From assembly GCA_009779835.1 (NCBI GenBank), contig WRBD01000017.1, forward strand, positions 1-55,913: a stretch of DNA of 55,913 nt. The letters are read 5' to 3'. Of the stretch, positions 1 to 8,991 are shown piece after piece (within the stretch, counting starts at the first letter, position 1; every line of letters begins with the position of its first letter). A model generated the notes under the pieces. The model was not told the origin of the DNA and searched no databases. It saw nothing but the letters and a program-made list of their open reading frames with translations. Position numbers and translations under genes: made by a program. The DNA is from Defluviitaleaceae bacterium (lineage in GTDB: Bacteria > Bacillota > Clostridia > Lachnospirales > WQUN01).

Positions 1-172
1 GTCAACTCCCCACCCTGTGTTGGGTGCAATATCTGTTCATCCCCCATGATTCCGCACAATCTTTCCACATAAATTTTTTCTTTTTGATGTTTCCCTTATT
101 CTTCCTTTTTTGAGGGCTTGGCTTTTTGTTCCCTCTTTTTCTTTGCCATTTTATAGCAGTTTCTTAGCACAT

Positions 173-202
173 AAAAAAAGTGACGTGCATAACGCCGTCA
201 CT
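173..202 (-). terminator. Rho-independent terminator (minus strand)
   Basis: A 7-bp stem (AGTGACG at 179-185 pairing with CGTCACT at 196-202) is followed on the minus strand by a run of seven T. It would end transcription coming leftward from the small island or its upstream flank. Confidence 0.6.
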
Positions 203-412
203 AGTGAACGTGATTAAAGTCTAAAAAATTTTTCAAAAAATATTTCTTAACACAGACGCTTTCGTCGCTGTGTGGCCGCTTCCCTTGTAATTCAAGGCAT
301 GGACGGCTGTTTTTCCAGCGTCCATTCGTAGCCGTAATAGATGAAATTACTTGAATCCAAACATAATCACATGGTGTTTGCTACAAATAATTACCAGCTT
401 TTCCATGAAGTA

Positions 413-457
413 AAAAAGGTTGAAGTACTGTGAAAACCCAGTAAACTCAACCTTTTT
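413..457. terminator. Symmetrical hairpin, possible bidirectional terminator
   Basis: A perfect 11-bp stem pairs AAAAAGGTTGA (413-423) with TCAACCTTTTT (447-457) across a 23-nt loop. Because the stem begins with A5 and ends with T5 it can act in either direction. It sits just outside the displaced tRNA fragment at 475-517. Confidence 0.5.
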
Positions 458-474
458 CATGTTGCTTGACGGTA

Positions 475-517
475 CAGGGGCAGAAGGACTTGAACCCTCG
501 ACATCCGGTTTTGGAGA
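475..517 (-). repeat. Displaced 3' half of tRNA-Trp (att-like direct repeat)
   Basis: These 43 bases are identical to 2104-2146, the 3' half of the intact tRNA-Trp gene, in the same orientation. The identity runs from the anticodon loop through the T arm to the discriminator G. Upstream of 517 (minus-strand sense) the sequence no longer matches a tRNA, so this copy cannot make one. A second copy of a tRNA 3' half lying downstream of the intact gene is the usual scar of tyrosine-recombinase integration; that interpretation is inference. Confidence 0.8.
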
Positions 518-758
518 AAATCGTGCATATGTTCTATTGATGAAGTAGTCATTAGAGAAGTGCTGTTATTCATGCCTTTTTGCCGACCATCCGCCGACCA
601 ATGGAGTTGGCAAAGGTTGCGTCACCGTTTGATGAAATGTAAAAAAGTGCTAAAGTGATATATTATCATAAAATTAATTTTTTAATCTCACTTGTCTCTT
701 TGCGTAACGTATTTTTGTTATAAAAGAAAGCATTTTATTGATTTATTTACTCTTCAAA

Positions 759-1424
759 TTAGTCAGGTACATTTCTTCGTCCTTTCATTCTCGCTAAGTT
801 CACTCGCTGTTTTCTTCGTTGAACTATTTTATCGTATCTTAATTGCATTCTCTTGCTGTATGAACCCCTCTCAGCGTTATAGTTATTAATAATATTTCTT
901 GTTGTTGTAGCATTATCGAAAAGAACCCTCTCCGTTTTACGTATGCTTCTTTTCATTATTCTCTCTTTTTTAGACTCGCTAATTTTTCCAGGGTAGTAGC
1001 CCTTTTCATGAATAATTAAACCAATTAAATCAGGAAGGGCATCAAATATAGTATAAAGAATAATACAAACTAATGCAAAAATTATACAAGTCCATACACC
1101 GTAACTATTTCTATTGTCCCAATATATAAACAATGTATTAAAAGCAAGTAATACCCAGCCAACGCCTCCAATTCCTTCACCGTACTCAGCAAAAACATCA
1201 AGCATTAATACTTTAATTAAAAACAGGAAAATTATATATATTACGGCGGTTATTATTAACCATATTATTAAAACAGTCGCTAATGAAATAAAGGAATTTT
1301 TCAGATTATTAGCTTGTAATGAAGTGATAACGCCTAGTGCAGTTATAGCACTCACCGCAATTACACTCAAGAAAACACTGTTTTTTATTAAACCATATAC
1401 AAATTTAAGTATCCATCTGTACAT
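759..1424 (-). CDS. Membrane protein of unknown function
   Basis: I do not recognise this protein. With the start used here it has 221 residues. It carries roughly four hydrophobic segments in its first 150 residues (two near the N-terminus and a pair around 85-140), followed by a strongly basic, Arg/Lys-rich soluble tail of about 70 residues that would lie in the cytoplasm. I chose the ATG at 1424-1422 (protein beginning MYRW) because a GGAGG lies 11 bases before it; the longer reading that starts at 1445 would place that GGAGG inside the coding sequence. It is the only substantial gene between the two tRNA-Trp copies, so it is the likely cargo of the putative island. Its basic tail could bind nucleic acid or lipid head groups, but nothing in the sequence proves that. 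Confidence 0.6.
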   Translation of the reverse strand: MYRWILKFVYGLIKNSVFLSVIAVSAITALGVITSLQANNLKNSFISLATVLIIWLIITAVIYIIFLFLIKVLMLDVFAEYGEGIGGVGWVLLAFNTLFIYWDNRNSYGVWTCIIFALVCIILYTIFDALPDLIGLIIHEKGYYPGKISESKKERIMKRSIRKTERVLFDNATTTRNIINNYNAERGSYSKRMQLRYDKIVQRRKQRVNLARMKGRRNVPD

Positions 1425-1617
1425 TGTGTTACATTCCTCCATCAAGTGATAATTAGTTTCTTTTATGGCTTGTATTTATATCGTCCAATGTCAAACAACA
1501 TAGCACGAAATTGAATTCGGTGCAATTATATCAATAAAATCAATGTAATCAACAATAGAAATAATCTTTGTAGTATTTCAAAAATTGAACTCTCAAATCG
1601 CATTTAAACAAAATATT

Positions 1618-1725
1618 ATGAAGCCTATAGATATAATTATGCTTCTGATTGCGATGGTACATTATCTTCTGTTGGTTGGAGCAATAAAAAGATTTTACCA
1701 CAAAAAACGTAAAATGTTTTTATAA
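1618..1725 (+). CDS. Doubtful 35-aa hydrophobic peptide
   Basis: An ATG-to-TAA frame encodes a 35-residue peptide with one membrane-spanning stretch (about residues 4-23) and a Lys/Arg/His-rich tail. This layout is seen in small type I toxin or holin-like peptides. A stem-loop with a T-run follows within 30 bases (1752-1794). Against it, I see no ribosome binding site in front of the ATG, and short AT-rich frames arise often by chance. Confidence 0.2.
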   Translation: MKPIDIIMLLIAMVHYLLLVGAIKRFYHKKRKMFL

Positions 1726-1751
1726 ATATTTTCTGAATCTGATTGAAACTT

Positions 1752-1794
1752 CATCACTTTAACACTGCTTAGAAAGTGATGGAGTGATTTTTTT
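1752..1794 (+). terminator. Terminator-like hairpin
   Basis: CATCACTTT (1752-1760) pairs with AAAGTGATG (1773-1781), a perfect 9-bp stem with a 12-nt loop. A T-run follows at 1788-1794 after a short gap, so termination may be weak. Confidence 0.45.
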
Positions 1795-1898
1795 CTAAAG
1801 ATTTTTCAAAAATTTTCATTGAAGAAAAAGAAAAATATTTTTTAAAACCTTTTCATCAAGAAAAAAATAAAAAATATTTTTCATTTTTCATATAAAAG

Positions 1899-1932
1899 GG
1901 CTAACTCTATTTTACAGAATTAGCCTTTTTTT
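1899..1932 (+). terminator. Rho-independent terminator
   Basis: GGCTAACTCT (1899-1908) pairs with AGAATTAGCC (1916-1925) with one mismatch, followed directly by a run of seven or more T. An A-run precedes the stem, so it may also work for minus-strand transcripts such as the tRNA-Trp read-through. Confidence 0.65.
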
Positions 1933-2103
1933 CTTTTTGCAAGATAAAAACTCGCATTACACTCGCCGACCAAAAATCTATAAATATTTTTTTCCTACAT
2001 GGTAAGTCAGTCCTTGTCATCATCCTAAAAACACCTCTGGACCCCTTGCAAACAGTGAAAAATCAAAATAAAAAAGCATCGTACTTGACGACACTTTTCT
2101 TTT

Positions 2104-2176
2104 CAGGGGCAGAAGGACTTGAACCCTCGACATCCGGTTTTGGAGACCGACGTTCTACCAACTGAACTATACCCCT
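2104..2176 (-). tRNA. tRNA-Trp (anticodon CCA)
   Basis: The minus strand gives a 73-nt cloverleaf. The acceptor stem is AGGGGTA with TGCCCCT plus discriminator G, the D arm contains AGTTGGTAGA, the anticodon stem TCGGT/ACCGG closes the loop CTCCAAA, and the T arm holds GGGTTCAAGTCC. The anticodon CCA reads the Trp codon UGG. The 3' CCA is not encoded. A consensus promoter lies directly upstream. Its 3' half is duplicated at 475-517. Confidence 0.97.
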
Positions 2177-2206
2177 ATACGGGACAGGGGGGTGCCCCGC
2201 GAGATG

Positions 2207-2235
2207 ATTATAGGGTGGAAAAGTATTGATGTCAA
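2207..2235 (-). promoter_or_regulatory. Consensus promoter of tRNA-Trp
   Basis: On the minus strand a perfect -35 TTGACA (2235-2230) and perfect -10 TATAAT (2212-2207) are spaced by exactly 17 bases. The bases after the -10 are very GC-rich, the discriminator type expected of stable-RNA promoters under stringent control. The -35 box begins six bases beyond the chemoreceptor stop codon. Confidence 0.85.
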
Positions 2236-2240
2236 ATGTT

Positions 2241-4865
2241 TTATTTGTTTGTTTTAAAGTAGGAAACCAATTGCAGTAGTACTTGTGATTGTGAATTTAA
2301 TTCTTGTGAAGCGGCGGCGCATTCCTGTGAGGTTGCGGAGTTGGCTTGAACGACGGAGGAAATTTCGCCTAGACCTATGGCGACTTGGGAGATAGCTTCG
2401 GCTTGTTCTTCGGAAAGCTGTGCGATTTGCGAAATTAGTTCGGAGATGCGGCGCACATCTTCTACGATGGCGTTAAGCGAAGCGGCTGTGCCATGTGCGG
2501 CATCCATGCCCTCGTTGGCACGGCTTACGGATTCGGAAATTCTGCCGGTTGTTTCTTGGGCGGATTCTTGGCTTCTTGCAGCAAGATTGCGAACTTCTTC
2601 GGCAACAACAGCGAAGCCTTTTCCGTGTTCGCCTGCGCGGGCGGCTTCAACGGCGGCGTTAAGTGCGAGAAGATTTGTTTGGAACGCGATGTCTTCTATT
2701 ACCTTTATGATTTTGGAAATATTTGCGGAGGACTCGTTTATGCTTTCCATGGACGAAACCATAAGTTTCATTTCTTCGGTGCTTGTGGTGGCGGTTTCGT
2801 TAGATTTTTGAGAAAGATTATTTGCATCTTTGGCGCGGGCTGCGTTAAGCGCGGTTTTTTCGTTTATTGTTTCGATTGACGCAGTTAATTCTTCGATGGA
2901 ACTGGCTTGACGCGTTGTGCCGTCCGCAAGATGCATCGAGCTGGTAGAAATTTGTTCGGCACCGGATTGCACTTGCAATGCGGAGGAACTTATTTCGGTC
3001 ATGACATTGTTAAGAGAATCAAGAATTGTACGCAAGGCCTCTTTGATGGGGGCATAGCTTCCCATATATTCTTGCCTGATCGCCACGGTAAGGTCGCCCT
3101 TTGCTATGGCGGAAAGAACCTGTGCGATTTCATTTACATAGGACTGTGTAATTTCGCCGGTTGTATTAACCGCGCGTTTCACTACATCGAACTCGCCTTT
3201 GTAATCGCCTGTCATCTTTGCAAAATTGCCTTTTGACATTTTTATAAGTGTGCTTTCGATTTCCTCAAGCGGCGCACTTACGGCGTGAAGAAGCGAGTTA
3301 AGTTCGCTTAACATTTCCACCCAACCGCCTTGATATTTGCTTGTGTCGATTAAAACATCCAAATGACCGTCAACAGCATTTTTAGTTAAGGTTGAAAGTT
3401 CGTCAAAGAAACCATGAAGAACATTTTCAAGTTGGTTGAAGCGCTCGGTAAAAACGGCTTTTTTACCCGACATTTTTCTTAAATGCGCGTCTTCGCCGTT
3501 GCATACTGCCGTGACACCGCGCAAAATTTCATTTATATCATCAACCATGCCGGCTACCATGTCGTTTATTCCGTCAGCCATTTCTCTGAATGTGCCTTTG
3601 TAGTGGCTTGTGTTGATTCGGTAATCGATGTCACCTTTTTCGTTAAGCTCACCGGAAAGCGCGGATAAATCGTCTATCATTTCGCGGATTACGCCGATAA
3701 GCTCATAAGAATTACACGCAAGCTCGCCAATTTCATCTATTGAATTACCTTTGTTCGCATAACGCGCAAGCTCCTCATGGTCTTCGGACCGCAAAGTAAG
3801 GTCGCCTGTTTCGGCAGCGTGTCTCATGAAAGAAGAAAGCACGTTCATTCGCGAACCAATTGATTTTCCGATGAAATACGCAATCACCAAAGCAATTGCA
3901 TACGCAATAATAAAGATAAAAATAAATCTTATTAGTGATTCTGTAGCTTCTGCGGTAACTTCACTTCTGGGTGCGAGTACGTAAAGAGTGAAGCCGTTAG
4001 GAAGCGTATTTGCCGCTACATTATATCTAACACGATTTAAAGTTATCTGGAAAACTTCACCGTCATGTTTTTTTGCTTCATCTGTAAGGAATTCCATATA
4101 GGAATCTCCTAGTTCTTCAATTAAATCGTTTGTGGCAAAAAACTCGCCGTAAGTGTCCTGAAGAAGAGCGAAACCGCTTTTGTACATTGTTATGGAGCTT
4201 ACTAACTCCCCGATATGATGTGTTGATAAATCCACACCGGTAACACCAATTATATTTCCGTCAACAGTAACTGGCACTACATAACTTACCATCATTCTGC
4301 CTTTATCGTTGGTGTAAACCTCGGTCCAGTACGGTTGGCGGGAATCGTACGCACCAAAAAACCATTCCATTTCCGAATCTGCGGCAGCTTCTTCCGCCAT
4401 ATAGTCTTCGTATGAAAGCAGCGGAACAAGCGCAATTTCGCCGTCTTCCTGCAAATAATATATTTCGGCAACAAAATCGTAATTGGTTCGGGCAGGGTGA
4501 ATTGTGAAATAAGCAGTGTCGATATATTCCGAATAATAAACTACACTGTGGAAAAAACCGCCCATCTTATCGTCCAAATAATAGATATAACCTCTTTGGT
4601 CTTGCTCAAAATCGTCCATGACGAAGGACGATTCTATTAAGTTTCGCAAGGATGCAACTCTGTGAATAGCTTCGGCAAATGTAAGGTTTACTTCTTCCCC
4701 CAACTCAACAAGCTGGAGCCTCATATCTAACTCCGAATGACGACCGATTTCCGTAACAATGCGGTATTGCATAACAGCCGCAATGCTACCCGAGATAAGT
4801 AAAACCATTATCCCGATAAGAAATGTAATCTTCATCGACAACTTCTTTGTAAAAAATTTTAACAT
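2241..4865 (-). CDS. Methyl-accepting chemotaxis protein
   Basis: This 874-residue receptor should sense a ligand outside the cell and control the CheA kinase. A first membrane segment lies at about 12-33. An extracellular region of about 270 residues with the look of a dCache sensor follows, with motifs such as PYWTEVY and [10 protein letters not shown] second membrane segment is at about 313-333, followed by an unusually long HAMP-type linker (about 335-600) with several repeated helices. The C-terminal signalling hairpin has its tip at about 725-765 ([19 protein letters not shown]), the CheA/CheW contact region. No CheR-binding pentapeptide is seen at the C-terminus. It is monocistronic, divergent from the regulator at 5019, and no che genes lie nearby. 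AGAGGG nine bases before the ATG supports the start. Confidence 0.93.
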   Translation of the reverse strand: MLKFFTKKLSMKITFLIGIMVLLISGSIAAVMQYRIVTEIGRHSELDMRLQLVELGEEVNLTFAEAIHRVASLRNLIESSFVMDDFEQDQRGYIYYLDDKMGGFFHSVVYYSEYIDTAYFTIHPARTNYDFVAEIYYLQEDGEIALVPLLSYEDYMAEEAAADSEMEWFFGAYDSRQPYWTEVYTNDKGRMMVSYVVPVTVDGNIIGVTGVDLSTHHIGELVSSITMYKSGFALLQDTYGEFFATNDLIEELGDSYMEFLTDEAKKHDGEVFQITLNRVRYNVAANTLPNGFTLYVLAPRSEVTAEATESLIRFIFIFIIAYAIALVIAYFIGKSIGSRMNVLSSFMRHAAETGDLTLRSEDHEELARYANKGNSIDEIGELACNSYELIGVIREMIDDLSALSGELNEKGDIDYRINTSHYKGTFREMADGINDMVAGMVDDINEILRGVTAVCNGEDAHLRKMSGKKAVFTERFNQLENVLHGFFDELSTLTKNAVDGHLDVLIDTSKYQGGWVEMLSELNSLLHAVSAPLEEIESTLIKMSKGNFAKMTGDYKGEFDVVKRAVNTTGEITQSYVNEIAQVLSAIAKGDLTVAIRQEYMGSYAPIKEALRTILDSLNNVMTEISSSALQVQSGAEQISTSSMHLADGTTRQASSIEELTASIETINEKTALNAARAKDANNLSQKSNETATTSTEEMKLMVSSMESINESSANISKIIKVIEDIAFQTNLLALNAAVEAARAGEHGKGFAVVAEEVRNLAARSQESAQETTGRISESVSRANEGMDAAHGTAASLNAIVEDVRRISELISQIAQLSEEQAEAISQVAIGLGEISSVVQANSATSQECAAASQELNSQSQVLLQLVSYFKTNK

Positions 4866-4956
4866 TGTGGAGTGCCCTCTTCCTTGAAAAATATTTTTTG
4901 TTATTAATATATTACCATCTGCAATATAATACGCTACGGATAAAATGTCAAAATAA

Positions 4957-4986
4957 TTGGAAAAATCAATAAATGTCTGTTACAAT
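4957..4986 (+). promoter_or_regulatory. Candidate promoter of the regulator-ftsEX operon
   Basis: TTGGAA (4957-4962) and TACAAT (4981-4986) are spaced by 18 bases and lie about 30 bases before the start codon at 5019. A strong GGAGG stands nine bases before that ATG. Confidence 0.55.
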
Positions 4987-5018
4987 AAAAAATAATTTTT
5001 GCGAAGGAGGTTTCGCAA

Positions 5019-6110
5019 ATGATTTCAAATCAAATTTTACAAAGCACTGTTGACGGTTTAAAAAATATTACGCGAAAAGAAATTACGGTAATAAGCCGCG
5101 ACGGAAAACTTATTGCAACCACCGAAACCGAAGCAAATCAATTATCGCTTTCTTTTGTGGAAAGCGTAATTCAATCGCCTGCGGAAAATCAACTTATACA
5201 AGGCAGTCAATATTTCAAAGTGCTTGACAACGGAATTGTGGAATACATTCTTGTGGTAAGCGGCGATGATGAAGACGCTTTTCGGGTTGGAAAACTTGCG
5301 GCGTTTCATATACAAGCTCTTTCGATGGCATACAAAGAACGCTTTGACCGCGATAATTTTTTAAAAAATCTGCTGCTGGATAATCTTTTATTGGTGGACA
5401 TTTACAGCCGCGCAAAAAAACTTCGCATAGAAAACGGCGTTCGCCGCGTTGTGTATCTTGTGGAAACATCAATGGACACTGATATGAGCGCGCTGGAAAT
5501 TCTACGCGGAATTTTCCCCGACCGCCAAAAAGATTTTATAACCGCCGTGGATGAATCTAGCATTATTCTAGTGAAAGAATTAAACGAACGCGATGACACT
5601 GAAGATATAGAGCAAACCGCACTTACAATCGCAGACACTCTAACCGCCGAAGCAATGACCGGAGTATGCGTAGCGATAGGCTCACCCATTACCGACTTGA
5701 AAAATGTCTCATCCAGCTTTAAAGAAGCGCGACTTGCACAGGATGTCAGAAAGATATTTGAAATGGAAAAACAAGTTGTAAACTATGAACGTCTTGGAAT
5801 AGGGCGTTTAATTTACCAGTTGCCGGCACCGCTATGCCGCATTTTCATTAACGAAATGCTACAAGGTTTCTCAATGGAAGACATCGACGAGGAACTTTTC
5901 GTAACCGTGCAAAAGTTTTTTGAAAACGACCTAAACGTATCCAAAACGGCGCATGATTTATTTATTCATCGCAATACTTTAGTCTACCGTTTGGACAAAA
6001 TTCAAAAACTGACACGCCTTGATTTAAGAAAATTCACCGACGCGATTACGTTTAAGATTACCTTAATGGTGACAAGATATATGCAATATCGAGAGAAACA
6101 ATCTTTTTAG
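5019..6110 (+). CDS. CdaR/PucR-type transcriptional regulator
   Basis: This 363-residue protein matches the sugar-diacid/PucR regulator class. An N-terminal sensory part (about 1-130) carries a diacid-recognition-like start (NQILQSTVDGLKNIT). The middle part resembles the GGDEF-derived CdaR domain. The C-terminal helix-turn-helix at about 305-345 reads SKTAHDLFIHRNTLVYRLDK, the hallmark of this family. The stop codon overlaps the ribosome binding site of ftsE, so the two are translated from one message. Family members usually respond to organic acids or nitrogen compounds; its position in front of ftsEX suggests some other signal, but the ligand cannot be read from the sequence. Confidence 0.8.
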   Translation: MISNQILQSTVDGLKNITRKEITVISRDGKLIATTETEANQLSLSFVESVIQSPAENQLIQGSQYFKVLDNGIVEYILVVSGDDEDAFRVGKLAAFHIQALSMAYKERFDRDNFLKNLLLDNLLLVDIYSRAKKLRIENGVRRVVYLVETSMDTDMSALEILRGIFPDRQKDFITAVDESSIILVKELNERDDTEDIEQTALTIADTLTAEAMTGVCVAIGSPITDLKNVSSSFKEARLAQDVRKIFEMEKQVVNYERLGIGRLIYQLPAPLCRIFINEMLQGFSMEDIDEELFVTVQKFFENDLNVSKTAHDLFIHRNTLVYRLDKIQKLTRLDLRKFTDAITFKITLMVTRYMQYREKQSF

Positions 6111-6122
6111 GAGATTATGTAT

Positions 6123-6836
6123 ATGATTGAATTTGTAAAGGTAAGCAAAATATACGATAACGGAGCACGTGGTCTTTGCGATTTAGATTTATTTATCGAA
6201 AAGGGCGAGTTTGTTTTTATTGTGGGACAAAGCGGCATGGGAAAATCCAGCCTTGTTCGTTTACTTTTGAAAGAGGTTGAGCCAAGCAGCGGAAAAATTT
6301 TTGTTGACGGGCAGGACATTACAACGATAAAACGCCGGCATTTGCCTTATTATCGGCGCAAGATGGGCGTTGTTTTTCAAGATTTTCGGCTTCTTAAAAA
6401 CAAAACCGTTTTTGAAAATGTGGCTTACGCAATGCAAATCGTAGAAGCTACAAATCGCGAGATTAGGCGGGCTGTTCCGCAGGTTCTCGCACTTGTCGGC
6501 CTGCAAAAAAAAGCAAAGGCTTACCCTAATCAACTTTCCGGCGGAGAACAACAACGAACCGCGCTTGCCCGCGCAATCGTGAATCGTCCGCCGCTTCTTA
6601 TCGCAGACGAACCAACGGGTAATCTTGACCCGGACACAGCATGGGAAATTATGACACTTCTTGAAGATATAAACGACAGGGGAACAACCGTTGTTGTAGC
6701 GACACACGCGCACGATATCGTTGATGATATGGAAAAGCGTGTTATCGCGCTTCGTAACGGCGAGCTTGTAAATGATATCGGAATAAGCAACATTCCCGAG
6801 ATAGGTGGTATTATCAGTGAAGCCGAGGACTATTAG
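6123..6836 (+). CDS. ftsE: Cell division ATP-binding protein FtsE
   Basis: FtsE is the cytoplasmic ATPase that works with FtsX at the division site to activate wall hydrolases. The 237-residue protein has all ABC motifs: Walker A GQSGMGKSS (35-43), signature LSGGEQQRTALARA (138-151), Walker B LLIADEP with catalytic Glu163, and switch His195. I start it at the ATG at 6123 (protein MIEFVKV) because AGGAG is nine bases before it; the ATG at 6117 is only three bases from that site. It overlaps ftsX by 20 bases, which points to translational coupling. Confidence 0.95.
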   Translation: MIEFVKVSKIYDNGARGLCDLDLFIEKGEFVFIVGQSGMGKSSLVRLLLKEVEPSSGKIFVDGQDITTIKRRHLPYYRRKMGVVFQDFRLLKNKTVFENVAYAMQIVEATNREIRRAVPQVLALVGLQKKAKAYPNQLSGGEQQRTALARAIVNRPPLLIADEPTGNLDPDTAWEIMTLLEDINDRGTTVVVATHAHDIVDDMEKRVIALRNGELVNDIGISNIPEIGGIISEAEDY

Positions 6837-7710
6837 ATATTATTTTGTGGAAGCAATCAGAAGCGTAATTTACAACCGTTTTATGTCCGTCGCGAGCATA
6901 TTTGCGGTAGCGTCGAGCATTTTTATTGTCGCGGTTTTTTATATAATTGGCGCAAATGTTGAATATTTCATGAACCAACTTGAAGCGCAAATGGGAATGG
7001 CGGTTCGCATAGACGAAAATCTTTCCGAGACAGACCAAGCGCGTCTTAGGGAACGTATTCGCGAAATCCGTCATGTTGCCAGTGTAACTTTTATTTCACG
7101 CGAAGACGCTTTGGAAAATATGCGCAAAACACTGGGCGACGATGCCGTGCGTGGGCTTGAATTGGACAACCCTCTCCGCGATTCATTTATAGTGGAGCTT
7201 ACCGACCTTGCCTTCCACGATGAAGTTGAACACGCAATATTAAATCTTCGGCAATACGGCGCGGCGCAGGTTGACAGCGATGCAGAGTTCGCAAGAACCC
7301 TTTCCGCTATTTCAACTATCGTTTATATTGTCACCGTAACCCTTATACTGATTCTTGCGGGAATTTCAACTATCATCATAACAAATACAATAAGAATCAC
7401 GGTAAATGCCCGCAAAACCGAAATAAATATCATGAAATATGTGGGTGCTACAGACTGGTTTATTCGATGGCCTTTCGTGCTTGAAGGCATGATAATCGGC
7501 TTCTTGGGTGGTGCGGTTCCCGCGTTCATTTGTTTTTTCGGTTATGGATACGTAATTGGCACAATCAACGAGATTCCCATGCTTGCATGGGTCAGTTTCA
7601 TGCCGGAGGAACATATTATGCGCTATGTATTTCCGTTGTCGTTTATGCTGGGCGTTTTAATTGGTTTAATCGGTTCTGTTACTTCTGTTAAAAAGCATTT
7701 GAAGGTGTAA
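6817..7710 (+). CDS. ftsX: Cell division protein FtsX
   Basis: FtsX is the membrane partner of FtsE and passes its ATP cycle to extracellular peptidoglycan hydrolases. The 297-residue protein has one membrane segment near residues 20-42, an extracellular domain of about 130 residues, then three membrane segments in the C-terminal half, the standard FtsX topology. The GTG at 6817 is the best start (protein beginning MKPRTIRYY) because AGGTGG lies eight bases before it inside ftsE; an in-frame GTG at 6805 lacks such a site. A secreted coiled-coil M23 peptidase follows after 15 bases and is the natural target. Confidence 0.93.
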   Translation: MKPRTIRYYFVEAIRSVIYNRFMSVASIFAVASSIFIVAVFYIIGANVEYFMNQLEAQMGMAVRIDENLSETDQARLRERIREIRHVASVTFISREDALENMRKTLGDDAVRGLELDNPLRDSFIVELTDLAFHDEVEHAILNLRQYGAAQVDSDAEFARTLSAISTIVYIVTVTLILILAGISTIIITNTIRITVNARKTEINIMKYVGATDWFIRWPFVLEGMIIGFLGGAVPAFICFFGYGYVIGTINEIPMLAWVSFMPEEHIMRYVFPLSFMLGVLIGLIGSVTSVKKHLKV

Positions 7711-7725
7711 AGGGGATTTTTTGCA

Positions 7726-8991
7726 ATGAGGGGATATTTCAAAAAAAAGTTCTTCGTAGTTTTACTTGCGTTTATTTTTGTTTTGCCTATTATTCCCGTT
7801 GGGGCGACACAGGCAACGCGTGACCAATTGCGCGAATTGGAGCGGCAACGTGCGGCGGCGGGTCAGCGCGTTTCGGAGCAGGCTAATATACTTGCGGGTA
7901 CGGAATTTGAAATGTCGCAGGTTGTGGCGGAAATGCAGGAACTCGACCAGCAAATTATTGACGCTTCCGAGGCTCTTGAAGCAATCGAGATTGATTTGCT
8001 TGATACGGAAATTCGCATAGGAGAAGCGCAAGAAGATTTGACTCTTGCCACCGCCGAGCGTGATTTGCAATTGGAAATTCTTCGCGAACGCGTTAGAACC
8101 ATGCACGAACAAGGCTCTTCGGGGCTTATTGAAATTCTGTTTCACGCCGAAAGTATAAGCGATTTTTTTTCGCGGCTGGAATACATACGTACGGTTACGC
8201 AGTTCGACAGGGAACTTCTTGCGCGTCTTGAAGCTTCCGAGGAACGCCGTGCTTCCAGTTTGGATACGTTAACAAGCAACCGTGCTTTAGTTTTGGATTT
8301 GCAGCAGGAAATAATCCTGGTAAAAGAAGAAATTGAACAAAGTGTGGAAGAAAAGAAAGTGTTTTTTGCATTGCTTCACGCGGACGCGGAAAGACACAGA
8401 GAATTAGAGGCAATCCTGCGTGAAGAAAAGCATATAATTGATATTGAATTTGGCATTGTGCGGGCAAGACATGACGAAGAAGTTCGCGAAGCCGAACGGA
8501 TTCGTCGTGCAGAAGAAGATGCGCGACGCGCTGCGGAAGCCGCCGCTCGTGCTGCCGCCCGCGCCTCCGAACTTGAAGCACTAGGCAGTTTTAGTCATTT
8601 CGCATGGCCTTTACCCGCACGCGGGCCGAGTGATATAAGCAGTGGCTTTGGCAACCGCCCCGACCCGTTCACCGGGCGCAACGAAAATCACAGCGGCATA
8701 GATGTTCCCGCGCCTTCCGGCTCGAGAATAAACGCGGCAGCGGCGGGCATTGTCAGTATTGCGACCTGGAGCGCAAGCTGGGGAAATTATATTGTCATTG
8801 ACCACGCAGGCGGTTACAGCACTCTCTACGCGCATAATTCCCGTAACCGTGTAGCCGTAGGTGCGCGCGTAACGCAAGGGCAGCACATCGCAGATGTCGG
8901 CACAACCGGACGCTCCACCGGCAATCATTTACATTTTGAAATTCGTAAAAACGGCGTTCATAAGAATCCTATGTCTTATTTTGGGGGTTGA
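7726..8991 (+). CDS. Secreted coiled-coil M23 peptidase (murein hydrolase, PcsB/EnvC-like role)
   Basis: The 421-residue protein has a Sec signal peptide (residues 1-27, cleavage near VGA), a long coiled-coil region (about 30-285) rich in Glu, Arg and Ala, and a C-terminal LytM/M23 domain (about 292-421). The zinc-binding and catalytic residues are in place: His322 and Asp326 in HSGID, and His401/His403 in NHLHFE. EnvC in Proteobacteria and the functionally similar PcsB in streptococci connect FtsEX to wall cleavage through such coiled coils; the direct operon context with ftsEX supports that role. Unlike EnvC, the LytM site here looks catalytically competent. The last 23 bases overlap the convergent ABC-transporter gene. 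Confidence 0.9.
   Translation: MRGYFKKKFFVVLLAFIFVLPIIPVGATQATRDQLRELERQRAAAGQRVSEQANILAGTEFEMSQVVAEMQELDQQIIDASEALEAIEIDLLDTEIRIGEAQEDLTLATAERDLQLEILRERVRTMHEQGSSGLIEILFHAESISDFFSRLEYIRTVTQFDRELLARLEASEERRASSLDTLTSNRALVLDLQQEIILVKEEIEQSVEEKKVFFALLHADAERHRELEAILREEKHIIDIEFGIVRARHDEEVREAERIRRAEEDARRAAEAAARAAARASELEALGSFSHFAWPLPARGPSDISSGFGNRPDPFTGRNENHSGIDVPAPSGSRINAAAAGIVSIATWSASWGNYIVIDHAGGYSTLYAHNSRNRVAVGARVTQGQHIADVGTTGRSTGNHLHFEIRKNGVHKNPMSYFGG

Larger units (their letters stand above)
1..474. other. Left edge, no gene assigned
   Basis: I find no reading frame here that I can defend. A minus-strand open stretch of under 60 codons runs from about 375 to 201, ends in TAG just before the minus-strand hairpin at 179-202, and could be the tail of a degraded gene. 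The first 160 bases are T-rich on the plus strand; their minus strand encodes only a 15-codon lysine-rich peptide. Two stem-loops in this stretch are listed separately. Confidence 0.5.
475..2176. mobile_element. Possible small tRNA-Trp-integrated island or remnant
   Basis: The intact tRNA-Trp (2104-2176) and the displaced 43-bp 3' half (475-517) bracket about 1.6 kb of very AT-rich sequence. The geometry is right for integration into a tRNA 3' end: intact gene, inserted DNA downstream of it, then the displaced repeat. The interior holds one membrane-protein gene, a doubtful small hydrophobic ORF and several hairpins. I see no integrase, excisionase, replication or capsid gene, so if this is an element it is a remnant or depends on helper functions elsewhere. 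A chance tandem duplication of the tRNA 3' end is the alternative. Confidence 0.4.

Noticed and set aside
577-650. Short minus-strand peptide ending GRRMVGKKA next to the displaced tRNA repeat, considered as an integrase tail
   Set aside because: The frame is only about 30 codons long with stops upstream and no catalytic Tyr or Arg motif. Its position is right for an integrase but the sequence does not prove it.
1114-1449. Plus-strand 111-codon frame opposite the island membrane protein
   Set aside because: The minus-strand frame has a GGAGG site and membrane-protein character; the plus frame has neither.
6805-6816. GTG at 6805 as start of ftsX
   Set aside because: It lacks a ribosome binding site at proper distance, while GTG 6817 has AGGTGG eight bases upstream and matches the usual FtsX start.
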